Below, piece after piece: positions 36,280-47,477 of a stretch of DNA of 64,000 nt. The first letter of the stretch is position 1. Every line of letters begins with the position of its first letter. This stretch comes from Euphorbia lathyris (taxonomy: Eukaryota; Streptophyta; Magnoliopsida; Malpighiales; Euphorbiaceae), in assembly GCF_963576675.1 (NCBI RefSeq), contig NC_088913.1, positions 15,513,001 through 15,577,000 of the forward strand, given 5' to 3'. Position numbers and translations under genes: made by a program. The notes under the pieces are model-generated. The model was not told where the DNA came from. It did no database searches and saw nothing but the letters and a program-made list of their open reading frames with translations.

Positions 36280-37711
36280 TGTTGAAACACCGTTCCACAA
36301 GATTTTGATTTGACAAAATCATCCATGATTAAGGGACAATTAAATTTAAGTGCTTTGATTTAATTGTACTAATCTGTTTGTTCAATGTTGAAGTATAAAT
36401 GTAAATACAAAAGATATAAAAAGTAAGACAGGACAAAGTCAGCATGAGATCAAAGAGCAAACTGAGCAGAGTTGAACTCATTACCAAAGAACAGAAGCCT
36501 GAAGTTTAGCAAAGCTAAGTGAAATGAAACTCAGCATCAGAAGCCATCTGACTAGTTGTCGTGCAAAGCAAAACTGACTAGGAGGGAACTCAGCAACGGA
36601 CGAAGACAACGAATAAAGTAGAAGCTGAGTAAATCTTCAGGACAGTATGAAAGATCCGTTCACTAGAAGACAAGTCTTGCAAATCCTCTGCACCAATAAT
36701 TGAATCCTCGGAATTACGCAAAAGACATTTTCCGAAATATATGGGTCAATGGATTATTGCTAAAAGACAACTGCCGCAAAAAGACAACGCCTGCAGGAAC
36801 AAGACAAACCTGACGCCTGAAGAATTCAGAAGATAAGATAGGCCTGCAATATCTGAAGCCGACCAGAATCTGTCTCCCAAAAGAGCCGTTTTGGAATCAA
36901 CGGCTAAATCATTTCAAATGATCCTCCTACAGGTCTTCATCTATATAAAGATAATCAAACCTCTTGGATCATTGCCGAAGTACAAAAAAGAAAAATACAA
37001 GAGAGAAAATTACAAGTTCAAAGCACTTCAAAACAAGAAAAAGATCTTACACCAATTTTCTATTCCTGTGTAAATGCTAGATTGATTGTCTGTAATCATC
37101 TAAGGTGTTCTTCTTTTGAAAGAGAACAAACTGTATCAATTGAGATATTGAGAGTGTTGTGCTGAGTGTTTGGTTGTAAACATTCAGTGGTAAAGAAATC
37201 TAAGTATCGGGTTGTGGTGCTTAGTAGGAGTTGAGTAGAAGAATATAGGACGGTACTCTTGCATATTCAACTGCCTTGTAAACGGTTTGTGCTCTACCTT
37301 TAAAGAGCTCAGTATTGGATTCCAAAAGCCCGGAGGGATTCTGGGGACTAGACGTAGGCAGAGAGGCCGAACCAGGATAAGTGATACTGAGTAAGTTCTA
37401 ACTCTATATATATATATATGTGTTTGTGTTGTCTGTCATTTTTACTCAGCATATAAACTGTTAAATGCTGACTCTGAGTAAATAGGAAGTGCTGAGGTGG
37501 AAACTGACCACGCAAATATCAATTCCCATCTCTCGAAGTAAAACAGTCTTAGTCAGCATCTGACGAAAGCTGTCTTACGCTAAGCTCGCCCGAGCTGACC
37601 AGAGCTGTGTTGATCACTTATTGAAATAACTAAGTCAGCAAGATTAATTAGCGAAAAAGTTATATTAGTTCCTAACCCCCCCCCCTTGGAACTAATCACA
37701 CGGGACCAACA
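36280..37711 (+). repeat. Solo LTR of the X/B/F family inserted in B pol
   Basis: TGTTGAAACACC...GGGACCAACA, 1432 bp, with a perfect GTCCA duplication (36275-36279, 37712-37716) and no internal region. It interrupts the pre-integrase segment of B: LGHVSMD lies right of it and LLAKLARK left. The 3' inverted repeat around a 10-C run is at about 37660-37695. A solo LTR implies LTR-LTR recombination of a once complete antiparallel copy. Confidence 0.93.
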
Positions 37712-38167
37712 GTCCATGCTTACATGACCAAGTCTCCTATGCCATAGCCAGGAGTTATCCTCTTTAGATACTAAGCATATATTTTTTAAAAATTGTTTTT
37801 CTAAACTCAACATATATACGTTGTCAACACGAGGGGAAGTTAAAATCAAATTGTTTGTTTTTCCCTCGAGTATCCGACACTGAGTAGCATAAAATACAAC
37901 CTGTCTACCGCTGTCACACAGCTGAGCTACACTCAATATATTGTATTTGAGACCCTTAACTAAGGAGACTGACTCAATAGTGGGATTACCTCCGATAGTA
38001 CTTGATCCTACTATCTTTCCCTTTTTATTGTCTCCAAAGCTTACGTTTCCACCTCGTTTAAGCTCAAGTGTGATGAACTGAGTTTCATCACCAGTCATGT
38101 GCCTCGAGCATGCGCTATCAATGTACCATAGTTTTGATTTCTCCATGCATCTCAGGCTTACCTGCAT
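37712..38167 (-). pseudogene. Element B pol, N-terminal part: protease and pre-integrase
   Basis: A minus-strand ATG at 38165-38167 is followed by CAG-GTAAGC as in C. It contains the aspartic-protease-type motif LWYIDSACSRHMTGDE and the pre-integrase motif SWLWHRRLGHVSMD, where the solo LTR cuts it. It lies in frame with the end of gag across a TAG at 38174-38176. No stop is seen up to the insertion. Confidence 0.85.
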
Positions 38168-38173
38168 TTTAAA

Positions 38174-39941
38174 CTATTCATCTTTAGGTACCCAATTCTT
38201 TTTGGGTCCTCGTTGGTTAGCATAAACAGGTGCTATATCATGTTTTAGTTTGTGACAACATATATTTATTGTGTGGCCAGCTTTACCACAGAAGTCACAA
38301 AATGTTACCCTTTTGGGGTGACTTTGTTTTTGGTCAGCACCATTGTGCTGAGCATGCCAACATACCTTAGTAGTATGGCCTTTCTTTCCGCAGAAGTCAA
38401 ATTGGACAATCCGCCGATTATACCAGCACACATCTATTGTGTGACCTCTTTTCCCACAACAGTCACACTGAGTGAACTGTCTACTCAGCGTGGGATTTTT
38501 TGGTTGAACCTTTTATTTGGTTCTGTAAGGTTGTGATGTCCTTTCTCAGTTTCTTTGAATCTGATTGGACTTCCGAGACAAACTTGTGCATAATTTCTAT
38601 GTTGTCATGCAAAGTTGAATTGTCTTGGAGAAGATATCGAAGGTCACTAAGTTTGACCTCTTCAATCTCGTCACAGCGCCTGCTGAGTGCTTTTATTTTC
38701 TTATTACACTTTTTAGTCAATGTATATAGATCACTCAAGGCGTTAATCATTTCATTTCTAAGCAAGTGTAAGGATGTTACCTCATTGGGGTGTTCCTCTT
38801 ATTCTGATTCCTCTGAAAGGTCAGCTTGCTCAGATCGAGTGTGGTCAGCAGCGTCATCGGCCATGAAACAGATGTTTGCCGACTCAGTGGCTTCAGCTTC
38901 TGATGATGTTGAGTCATCGTTGTCACTCCATGTGGCCACCATTGCCTTTTTGCTTCCCTTCTTTTCTTTCTTTAAGTTGGGACAGCTTGACTTAATGTGC
39001 CCAGTTTGATGGCACTCGAAGCATGTGACAGGCTTGGAGCTGTCCTTTTTGTATCTGCTGTCACTGGACTCAGCTTTGTACCTGTCGCTTCTTTTGTATG
39101 ACCTCTTGCTGTTCCTGTCGTTCTTTCTGAACAGCTTCTTCATTTTTCTTGTAAACATGGCCATCTCCTCATCATCTGATGAGTCAGCTTCGGTTGAGTC
39201 AGCTTTCATGACAAGTGATTTTTGTTTCTTGTCCTCTGAATTTTCTTTTGCTTCAAAGTTTTTCATAGAGATCTCATGAGTCAGCAGAGATCCGATCAAC
39301 TCGTCGTATTTGTATGTGGTCAAGTCCTGAGCTTCTTCCATAACTGTCTTCTTGGCTTGCCAGCTTTTGGGAAGACTTCTCAATATTTTCTTCATCTGTT
39401 CCTCTTCGGTGAAATTCTTTCCGAGCCTCTTGAGCTCATTTATAATGTTGGTGAACCTTGAGTTCATCTCCGAGATGTCTTCATTTTCATTCATCTCGAA
39501 CAGCTCGTATAGTCTCATATGTTGGTTCACTTTGGACTCATTGACCTTGCTTGTGCCTTCATAGGTCACCTCCAGCTTTTTCCATATCTCCTGAGCTGAC
39601 TCGCAACCTGAAATCTTATTGTACTCTGCAGCATCTAGAGCACAGTGAAGCATATTGATAGCCGAAGCATTATTTTGTAATTTCTTAAGGTCATCTTCTG
39701 ACCACTCAGTTTCACTCTTAACGACTTTCTCATCGTTAACAGTTTTATAAGGCACATATGGGCCTTGAACTATTGCAAGCCATGCACTCATGTTTGTGGC
39801 TTGAATAAAGTTCTTCATCCTATTCTTCCAGAATGTATAATTAGATCCAAAGAATAGGGGAGACCGACTAATTGATAATCCCTCGGGGAGTATCTGTGTT
39901 GTTTGGTTCCCTGGAAGGAAACGAGTGCTGTTCTCAGCCAT
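38174..39941 (-). pseudogene. Element B gag with four zinc-knuckle motifs
   Basis: Minus strand, ATG at 39939-39941 (MAENSTRFLPGNQ), capsid-type region (GCESAQEIWKKLEVTYEG) and first knuckle CFECHQTGHIKSSC near 39000. An in-frame TAA at 38799-38801 interrupts it, then a helical charged stretch and a frameshift near 38500. Three more knuckles follow: CDCCGKRGHTIDVC, FDFCGKKGHTTKVC (first Cys lost) and CDFCGKAGHTINIC. It ends WVPKDE-TAG at 38174-38176. Plant copia Gag usually has one CX2CX4HX4C knuckle, so three or four is notable and consistent with the Sirevirus branch. Confidence 0.86.
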
Positions 39942-39990
39942 TTATCGGGATCAGCTCAAGATAGTTATATCTTTGAGTAGTGAGCTATTA

Positions 39991-40003
39991 GGCTCTGATA
40001 CCA
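39991..40003 (-). promoter_or_regulatory. Element B primer-binding site
   Basis: The minus strand reads TGGTATCAGAGCC, two bases inside the 5' LTR. Confidence 0.88.
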
Positions 40004-40005
40004 CT

Positions 40006-41500
40006 TGTTGGTCCCGTGTGATTAGTTCCAAGAGGGGGGTTAGGAACTAATATAACTTTTTCCCTATTAATTACGCTGACTTAATTTAATTCTTTGAGTT
40101 TCACAGCTCAGCTTTGGTCAGCGCGGTCGAGTGAGGCGTAAGACGGCTTTAGTCAGGTACTGACTAGAACTGTTTTACTTGTGAGTTGGGAAATGACACT
40201 TTTGTGGTCAACTTCCAACTCAGCACTTTGATTTACTCAGTGTCAGTTCAAACAATTTATATACTGAGTAAATATAGCAAGCAACACATACAGATATATA
40301 TTGAGAGAGAGAGTTAGAGATTACTCAGCACGACTTATCCTGGTTCGGCCTCTCCGCCTACGTCCAGTCCCCAGAGTCCCTTCGGGCTTTTTAAATCCAA
40401 TACTGAGCTCTTTAAAGGTATAGCACAAACCGTTTACAAGGCAGTTGAATATGCAAGAGTACCGTCCTCTATTCGTCTACTCAACTCCTACTAAGTGCTA
40501 TAACCGAACACCTAGATTTCTCTACCACTGAGTACTTAAAACCGAGTACTCAGCACAACTCTCTCAATTCTACAATTGATACAAAATTGTTCTTTCTCGG
40601 ACAAAGAACACTTTAGATGATTACAAAAATCACTCTAGCATTTACACAGATATGGAAGTTCGGTGTAAGATCTTTTTCTTGTTTTGGTGTGCTTTGTACG
40701 TATGCTTTTTGTTCTCTTGTATTTCGGCAATCGGCAAAGGATCCAAGAAGTATACTTGTCCTTTTATAGTTGAAACCTGAAAGCTTAATCATTTGAATCC
40801 GGAATTATCCGTTGGATTCAAACGGCTCCTTCCGACGACACGTTCTGGTCAGCTTCAGATTTGCAGGCCAATCCTGTCGTCTGAATTCCACAGTCGTCAG
40901 GTTTGTCTTTTTCTCGCAGGTTTCATCTTCTTGCGCCAGTTCGTCTTTTAGCTGACGAACAGTTGACCCATGCATCTCGAAACTGTATCCATGCATAATT
41001 CCAAAGCTTCTGAATTGGTGCAGACAGTTGTCGAATCTTGTCTTTTAGCAAACGGATCATTCGCACTGTCCTGAAGATCACTCAGCTTGACTTTGATAGC
41101 CGTTGTCTATGATTGTTGCCAATTCTGATACTGAGTTCTCTTTTACTCAGCTTCCATGGTCAGCTTCGTTCTGTAAGATATAGTTCCCAAGAAGACCCCT
41201 CTACTTTTGATATTTAGTTGCGTTCCACTCAGCTTCATTGATTAGCTTGATCTTCAAGCTTCTGTTCAGAGGATGACTTATCTTCTATTATGCTGAGTTG
41301 CACTTCACTCAGCTTATGATGTGTTCTCATGCTGACTTCGTCCTGTCTTACTTTTTATTTCTATTTTCATTTATATTTATGCTCAACATTGAACAAACAT
41401 ATTAGTAAAATTCAAAGCACTTAAATTTAATTGTCCCTTAATCATGGATTAACTTAAATAATTTTGTCAAATCAAAATCATGTGGAAAGGTGTTTCAACA
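40006..41500 (-). repeat. Element B 5' LTR
   Basis: 1495 bp, inverse orientation, same termini as 7296-8793. A minus-strand TATAAAAG lies at 40761-40768. Right flank GCCCT is the imperfect partner of GTCCT at 7291-7295. Confidence 0.92.
40761..40768 (-). promoter_or_regulatory. TATA box of the B 5' LTR
   Basis: TATAAAAG on the minus strand, at the position equivalent to the X LTR box. Confidence 0.5.
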
Positions 41501-42131
41501 GCCCTGACATTGCATTTGCAGTTAACAAATTGTGTCAGTTCCTGCACTGTCCGACTGATGAGCACTAGAAAGGAGTTAAGAGGGCCATACGCTACATTCA
41601 AGGCACATCAGACTTTGGGATAGTCATGTCCATCAAACCAATAGATCACATTCATTGCTACTCAGATAGTGATTGGGGAGGGTGTCCTGATGATCGAAGA
41701 TCCACGGGTGCTTTCTGTGTCTATCTTGGATCCAGCATTGTATCGTGGCAGACTCGCAGGCAACCAACAATAGCCAGATCCTCCACAAAAAGTGAATACA
41801 AGGCAGTGGCAAATGCAACGGCAGAACTCCTATGGTTCAAATCACTTCTCTCGGATCTGGGCTTTCCTTTACCCACCCCGGTTCAGTTATGGTGTGACAA
41901 TGTTGGAGCAATTTATCTCACTTCAAATCCAGTTTTTCATGCCCGTACGAAGCACATTGAGCTAGATTATCACTTTGTCCGCGAACAAGTTCACAAAGGA
42001 TTTCTCACCGTCAGATTTATTCCAACCGATGATCAGGTTGCAGACATACTCACCAAACCGCTAGCTCCTGCTCGCTTCACGATGCTATGCTCTCGCCTCT
42101 TTGTTCGTGCCCGCCATCAGCTTGAAGGGGG
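41501..42131 (+). pseudogene. Element A: end of RT and RNase H, right fragment
   Basis: Continues element A after B: DIAFAVNKLCQFLH, then CPTDEH-TAG (41566-41568, a Trp codon in relatives), AIRYIQGT, and RNase H motifs (CYSDSDWGGCPDDRRSTG, SSTKSEYKAVANATAE, LWCDNVGAIYLTSNP, HIELDYHFVREQV, ADILTKPL). The frame runs past the purine tract cttgaaggggg (42121-42131) into the LTR. Apart from the TAG this part is open. Confidence 0.88.
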
Positions 42132-42391
42132 TGTTAGAGATAATGTTCCTATTATCTTTGTAAATAGATTCTTATCTAGTTAGAGTTTCAATTTGTCTAT
42201 ATCCCTAGCTAGGTAGAGTTTCAATACTATTATACTTGTGTATTGTATTCCTATACAAACTACGATTTGCTCACTATAAATACAAGGCTTCTGAGCCATA
42301 ATCATTAAGGTGATTTAAATCAATATTGTGCCTATTACTTATCTCTCTCTATCTCCATATTATTCCTGTATATCAAACTATACATTCAACA
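42132..42391 (+). repeat. Element A 3' LTR (about 260 bp)
   Basis: Begins TGTTAGAGATAATG directly after the purine tract and ends near ACATTCAACA. It contains CACTATAAATACAAGG (TATA box near 42276). The exact 3' end is inferred, since the 5' LTR is outside the window. Confidence 0.7.
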
Positions 42392-42651
42392 TGTTGAAGA
42401 GGAATACACACCAACAACAGAATTGCTGAAGGGCAGTGATGCAGAATGATGTTGAGAATTGGATTTTATTACAGGTACCCGTGTTGCAGCACTTGGTATT
42501 ACAGCTCTCTTATCATCAAATGCTACTTTCCTGTCTGAAATTTGACATAGAATCTCTGGTGTGTCTAGATTGTGAATCGGTAGACCCATTAGAAGGTTGA
42601 GACAAATTCCGAATACCAGATTTTACACTGCCAGATATTCCTGATGAGCTG
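42392..42651 (-). pseudogene. Exon fragment resembling a GBF-interacting protein 1-like (DUF1296) gene
   Basis: The minus strand has a splice acceptor (tttgcttacag) followed by an exon reading SQPSNGSTDSQSRHTRDSM in one frame. After a frameshift it reads DDKRAVIPSAATRVP, then SLPFSNSVVGVYSSST, where element A interrupts it. The serine-rich segment ending VVGVYSSST resembles my recollection of plant GIP1-like proteins, in which it is followed by DPVHVPSPDSR; no search was run. The rest of the gene's 3' part would lie left of element A. Frameshift plus insertion make it a pseudogene here. Confidence 0.5.
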
Positions 42652-43923
42652 CTGTAAGCAAATGAAAACCAAATTCAATTTTCGAATGGAATAGAAAATA
42701 GTTCAATGCTGAAAAAGCAAAAGTCAAGAACTTGCAAGATAAAGTTTACCAATATAGGCACAACCTCTACAAAGGTTAGAAATTGGAAACAGATATTTCT
42801 AAACCATTTTACAAAGAAAAACCAATATGTTGGCAATGGCATAAACTCAATGCAGAATTCTAATCCAGCTAGAAACACGAAATTAACTTCCTAAAACAAT
42901 TTGATAGCAAAAGAAAGAAGAGGTGGAAGGAGATTGACATTTTTAGAAATAAAATAGTTTTGAAATCATCATAATAAGATAGGAATCCTTCATAATTAAG
43001 CTACTTTAGGGAGTGTCAAAACTATGATGCAAATCAATAAAGACAAACACAAGAACAGATTTCTTGCAAGCTAATGCAGCACACTTTAAAGGGTCTATGT
43101 GCTTAGGGTTAGCAAAGAAATGCATGAAGTTCGTGAATCATATGTTGGAAATAATTATCTCAAAAGAAATATTAGACAAAAGAGCAAATTACATGCAATG
43201 TATCGCTACAATTACATGCAATGCAACCCCTCCTGAAGGACACCAAATTACTTAACATCTCAATCTAGTAGTTTTCACTTATAACTAAGTACAGATAATG
43301 GAACACAACTGAATTGATTCTTGCCAGCCACCAAAAAAATGAAGATTATAAAGTGGGGAAAGAGCAGAAGAAAACCCAAATAACGTGCCCCTTTTCAGTA
43401 ACAACTGCAACACGATGCTCATTGCTGGATGCTGGTGCAATTTTTTTTGATGGAGAGGTTTAGTATTTCGAAAATGAAAGTTTAGTAAGAGAGAGAGAAA
43501 GGGAGAATTAGAGAGAGAGAGGAGAGTTAGAGGGAGAAAGTGAAAATGAGAGAGATGAGAGTTAGAGAGAGAAATGATATTTGATAAAAATGTAGGATAG
43601 AGAAAATAAAGAAGAAGATATAAGGTTGAAGAAGATGAGTGGGTTACATTTTCATTAAAATATGGGTTAAAAATTGATAATTTGGCATGTTGACTGGGTT
43701 GACCGGTCATTTTTACCTGGTGTACACTTTAGTGGAAGGTCACCAAAAGGTTGTACATTTTAGTGTGATAAATTTTTGGTTGGGTAAATATTGTACACCA
43801 CGTATGTAATTTACCATGTATTCATATTGTAATTTCTTTGTCATAGCTTGTTTTTTATTATTATCAAAAGAGAATTTCATTGAATTGAATCAGAAAAAAT
43901 TATGTCGTGGGAGATTCAAAATG
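42652..43923. other. Non-TE stretch, probably intron/intergenic, with a GA-rich tract
   Basis: No gene recognised. The first part may be intron of the pseudogene above. A GA-rich simple-sequence region spans about 43480-43580 (runs of GAGAGA on the + strand). Short ORFs here have no recognisable motif. Confidence 0.5.
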
Positions 43924-44165
43924 AGAAAATACAATCCTATTACAAAGACCAAAATTAGCAAGCAAATGACCAACTTGATACCTCATCTGGATTCTGTTTT
44001 GAAGTTGGTTGATAATTTTAAAATTGTTTGGTGACATGTCTGGGCTGTAAATTAATTCCAACAAAAGTGAAATGTTCATTAGTGGGTTGAATGAGGCTCA
44101 AAAAGTTGTAATGGTGCAACGGGTTAACTTCAAACTTGGATTGGAAAGAGATAAACAAAGTCGGA
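43924..44165 (+). pseudogene. Decayed LINE reverse transcriptase fragment
   Basis: Frames on the + strand give VLKLVDNFKIVW, then SGL-stop-INSNKSEMFISGLN and VQRVNFKLG. This is the region after the FADD box in plant L1 elements (pattern SGLxxNxxKSE). Stops and a frameshift show age. Confidence 0.6.
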
Positions 44166-44454
44166 TTATATATAAACTCAATAAGAGTTTGAGATCAATT
44201 TCTACAATTATCTGGTTGTAATTTAGCTGTTTAAATCAGATGAGAACTTTCTTGCAATTTAAACCCTCAACAATGAAAACATTAGATACGCAATAAAAGA
44301 AACTTGAAGAAGAAATAATAAAACTCTTTTGAGAATAATGATAAAACCAAAAGGAGATGATGTTGCGTCAAAGTTGCACTTAAAAAAGAAAAGTGGAGGA
44401 GGCCGTCATTGAGAAACATCTTGAATAGGAACACTTACCCATGAACCAATATAC

Positions 44455-44750
44455 ACTTAAACAGAGGAGGAAACTTGTTGAGCTGGGGTCTTTGTTTTGT
44501 TCCAAACGCAGTTATTTCTTGCACTCCAAATCTTCCAAATCAATTGGAAATAATTTTACCCACATAATTAATTATATCGATAATTAATATATGTGAACCA
44601 TTCCATAATACACATGTTGGCATCCCAATAAACTTTAAAAATAGAGGATTTCTAATCACGAGGAAATTCAGATAACCAATAATAGCATATGAGGTATCCT
44701 CATTAACAACGGTGTGAAAAGGACAACAAGTATTTATAGACATATCTCGA
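44455..44750 (-). pseudogene. Decayed LINE fragment near the RT/RNase H linker
   Basis: The minus strand reads QLIWKIWSARNNCVWNKT, the W-x-IWxARNN segment between the zinc-binding and RNase H domains of plant LINEs. Upstream sequence (to about 44750) is compatible with the preceding region but degenerate. It is opposite in strand to the fragment at 43924-44165. Confidence 0.5.
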
Positions 44751-45030
44751 CTAGCTACACCGTTTATGGAAGGTAAAGTATTTCACATTGATGAAAACTT
44801 TAATTTTGCTAGAGAGATGCAACATTTGTCTCTCTCGTTGGTATAACTTAATTAATTATTATCATAAATGTATAGTTTAATCATAAATATCATAAATGTA
44901 TAGTTTTTTTAGCAAAAGGAATTTCATTAAGAGAAATCAGTTTATTTATTTTATATAAATATCTAGTTAAATGGGAATTATTACTTCCTTAAAAAAACAA
45001 ATATGAAATAATACTAGAGAACATTAATAA

Positions 45031-45036
<6 letters not shown>

Positions 45037-45094
<58 letters not shown>
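45037..45094. repeat. (AT)n microsatellite
   Basis: An uninterrupted AT dinucleotide run of about 58 bp. The flanks (44751-45036 and 45095-45164) are AT-rich with no gene seen. Confidence 0.95.
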
Positions 45095-45098
<4 letters not shown>

Positions 45099-45164
45099 CT
45101 AATATTATTGTGATTTACATACTTATCTTGTATAGCCTATTGAATGTGTATGAGAAGAAGGGAG

Positions 45165-47058
45165 TGTAAATATTGTATGTCCTAAGCCATTCCTTCTGTA
45201 TATTTTACAGTGTGAATTTTGTATCCAAATGGCAGTTAATAAAATATGTATTCATGTGTAATTATTTGTGTTGTTTAATTACTTAATGAATATATATTAG
45301 TCCAAAGATTATTTATAAAGAGATAATATTATTAAGAGTTAATAATAATGAGATATATTTCTTTGGTAAAATAATAATCTTAAATGTTCATAGTCGGTGG
45401 ATAATGAATTGGACACTCATCTATCCTTAGACTATCACCTCTGTTTATTTTCTCGATTAGTATGAGATATTAATCAGAAACAGAAAATCTCATTCTGTTT
45501 GATATGTTGATATCTGAATAAATATGTGGACATTCAAAGAGGTGAATGGTTCGAACTGTGACGTTAGATAATAATTGCACAAAGGTTTACTCCTAGTCAA
45601 CATAATTATTATATAGGTCATAATAGTGCATATAGTCCTTTGACTTGAGGAAACTTAGTTGTTTTTGCGCAAGTAATTATAGTTTGTTCCTGCTTTGTAC
45701 TGGGATCTTAATTCTGGTAATCCGGTAGTGAATATAGTTAGTTGTGTAGTGTAACAAGAGTTTGCTAATAGAGGATTCATTACTCTAAGTAAATAGAGAT
45801 AAATCCTAAGATAGTTATTGCTTGGTTTTTTTATGGAATGAGTTCCTGGCCAGGACAATAAGACTCATCTTATGAGATAAGTATCAAGGAATGGTTCCTT
45901 GATGTGAGTCTTATTTTATCAAAGACTTAATCAATATTTCTTAGTATCTTGACAATTAGAGCTTGACAATTAGAGCTTGACACTTTGTGGCTCTAGTCAA
46001 GATCGGGATTTTTAATGAAAGGACTTTAGTGTATGGAAATTATGATCGATGGTTCATAATTAGTTTAATTATGAATTTACTTCAAGTAACTTCATTCCTT
46101 AATTGGGACGTCATGGCGCAGTGTGTTAGCTAGAGATCATGACCTTTAGAGGACTATATAAGTATATATAAGCTAAGCTTATATACGATACACTTGTAGT
46201 ACAAGGAATTGGATTCCTAACATAATTAATAAGTGTTATTATTATGCCTCTAATGTCAGTTAAAGATGAACCTAGAAAGTCACACACATATAAGTTGTTT
46301 GTATCAAGCTTTAGTTAAATTGATTAATTAAAAGTGTTTTAATTAATTAATTGACACAATTGAATATGTCAATGGGATTGACAAAACATTCTAACGCTGT
46401 TTGATATTCAATTGAAATGAGGAAATTATAAATAATTATTCTTGCTCAATTTAAATTGATGGCTTTTTCCAAATGCATTAGTCAAGTGTTGACTGTTGGA
46501 ATTTAGAGGTGTTTTAAATTAGTCCCTCTAAGATATTATTAAAAGATATAATAGTAATTAATTAAGTTGTTAATTAATTAGTATTGTATATATTATAAAT
46601 TAATAATAATAATATAATTAATTATTATATTAATTTATTATATTATATTATATTATATTATATATATATATATATATATATATGCAGACCAGGAATAATA
46701 ATAATAGCGATGCGATTTTCGGTTTAGAAATCATATCCGGAATCAGTTTTCGATTTTGAGCAAGATTAATCAGTTTCTTCGAGGCTTGATCTAATCGACT
46801 TAGTGGACTGACTAGAGGTTTCACCACTAGAGAAGCTTTAATACCCGATTGGAATCTACAAGAGGTAACTTTTAATCTCGTAGTATAAATATCAATTTGA
46901 TTATTGAAGAACTTAATGATCTTGGTTAAGGATTTGGTGTCAAACATCGGATGTTTGACTGTTTATCAGAGTGATTGGATCACACTGATTGTTTGTTTAG
47001 GGAAATTTTTTAAAATTCGTTTCCTAAATACCAACATGCTTCCGCTTCAAATCCTTCA
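45165..47058 (+). repeat. Element G 5' LTR (about 1.9 kb)
   Basis: The end CTTCA directly precedes a primer-binding site, so the right edge is firm. The left edge TGTAAATATTGTATGTCC is inferred from the TG...CA rule and likeness to copia LTRs that begin TGTTGGAATATGTCCTAAG. It contains a (TATAT)n/(TA)n tract at about 46637-46683. No partner LTR is in the window, so no target duplication can be tested. Confidence 0.6.
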
Positions 47059-47060
47059 AG

Positions 47061-47073
47061 TGGTATCAGAGCC
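47061..47073 (+). promoter_or_regulatory. Element G primer-binding site
   Basis: TGGTATCAGAGCC, two bases after the LTR end; initiator tRNA-Met type. Confidence 0.85.
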
Positions 47074-47477
47074 CTCTAAGTTCTTTTATAGTTAATTGAT
47101 TGTGTGTTTTCTAGATTGATATAATTATGGATTGTTGGAGCTTTTTCTTTTATTATTTTACTCCTATAGTTATAATTTTAAATTTCATATTTTATGAATT
47201 TGGGTTTATAAATATTGAAGTCTTGGAATACCAAGGAAAATTGTAATTTTGGAGCAAAATTGAAGAAACGGCGAAAGTGGCAGATTGCAGAAATTATGAC
47301 GCGGGCACGCTTTAGGCAATTTTTAGTTGTCTAGTTTGTATATTGTCTGATGTTATAAAATTGAAATGTGATTAAAATTATATATTGGCCTTAAATGTAA
47401 GTGTTACATTTAGGAACAATTGAGGGTCAATTGTACGAAAAGGGTCAATTGTGTAATAAAATCAATTTTGATTTTAC
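47074..47477 (+). other. Element G leader, left of the LINE
   Basis: AT-rich untranslated leader with no gene seen. It resumes at about 50433-51278 beyond the LINE, where no gene is seen either. Confidence 0.6.

Larger units (their letters stand above)
7296..41500 (-). mobile_element. Element B: Sirevirus-like copia retrotransposon, multiply interrupted
   Basis: It is bounded by two LTRs in minus orientation and flanked by GTCCT (7291-7295) and GCCCT (41501-41505), a 5-bp target duplication with one change. Removing it rejoins element A's reading frame (TFTRP on the left, DIAFA on the right). From 5' (right) to 3' (left): LTR, PBS, gag, pol, third ORF, polypurine tracts, LTR. Three later insertions (solo LTR, C, D) account for about 22 kb; B itself is about 12 kb. 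LTR-LTR differences are about 45 in 1495 bp by eye (about 3%). Confidence 0.93.

Noticed and set aside
45151..45164. Purine run gagaagaagggag just before the G LTR, suggesting a 3' LTR of another element
   Set aside because: The sequence before it is an AT microsatellite without RNase H coding, and a PBS follows the LTR; treated as coincidence or a chance target.
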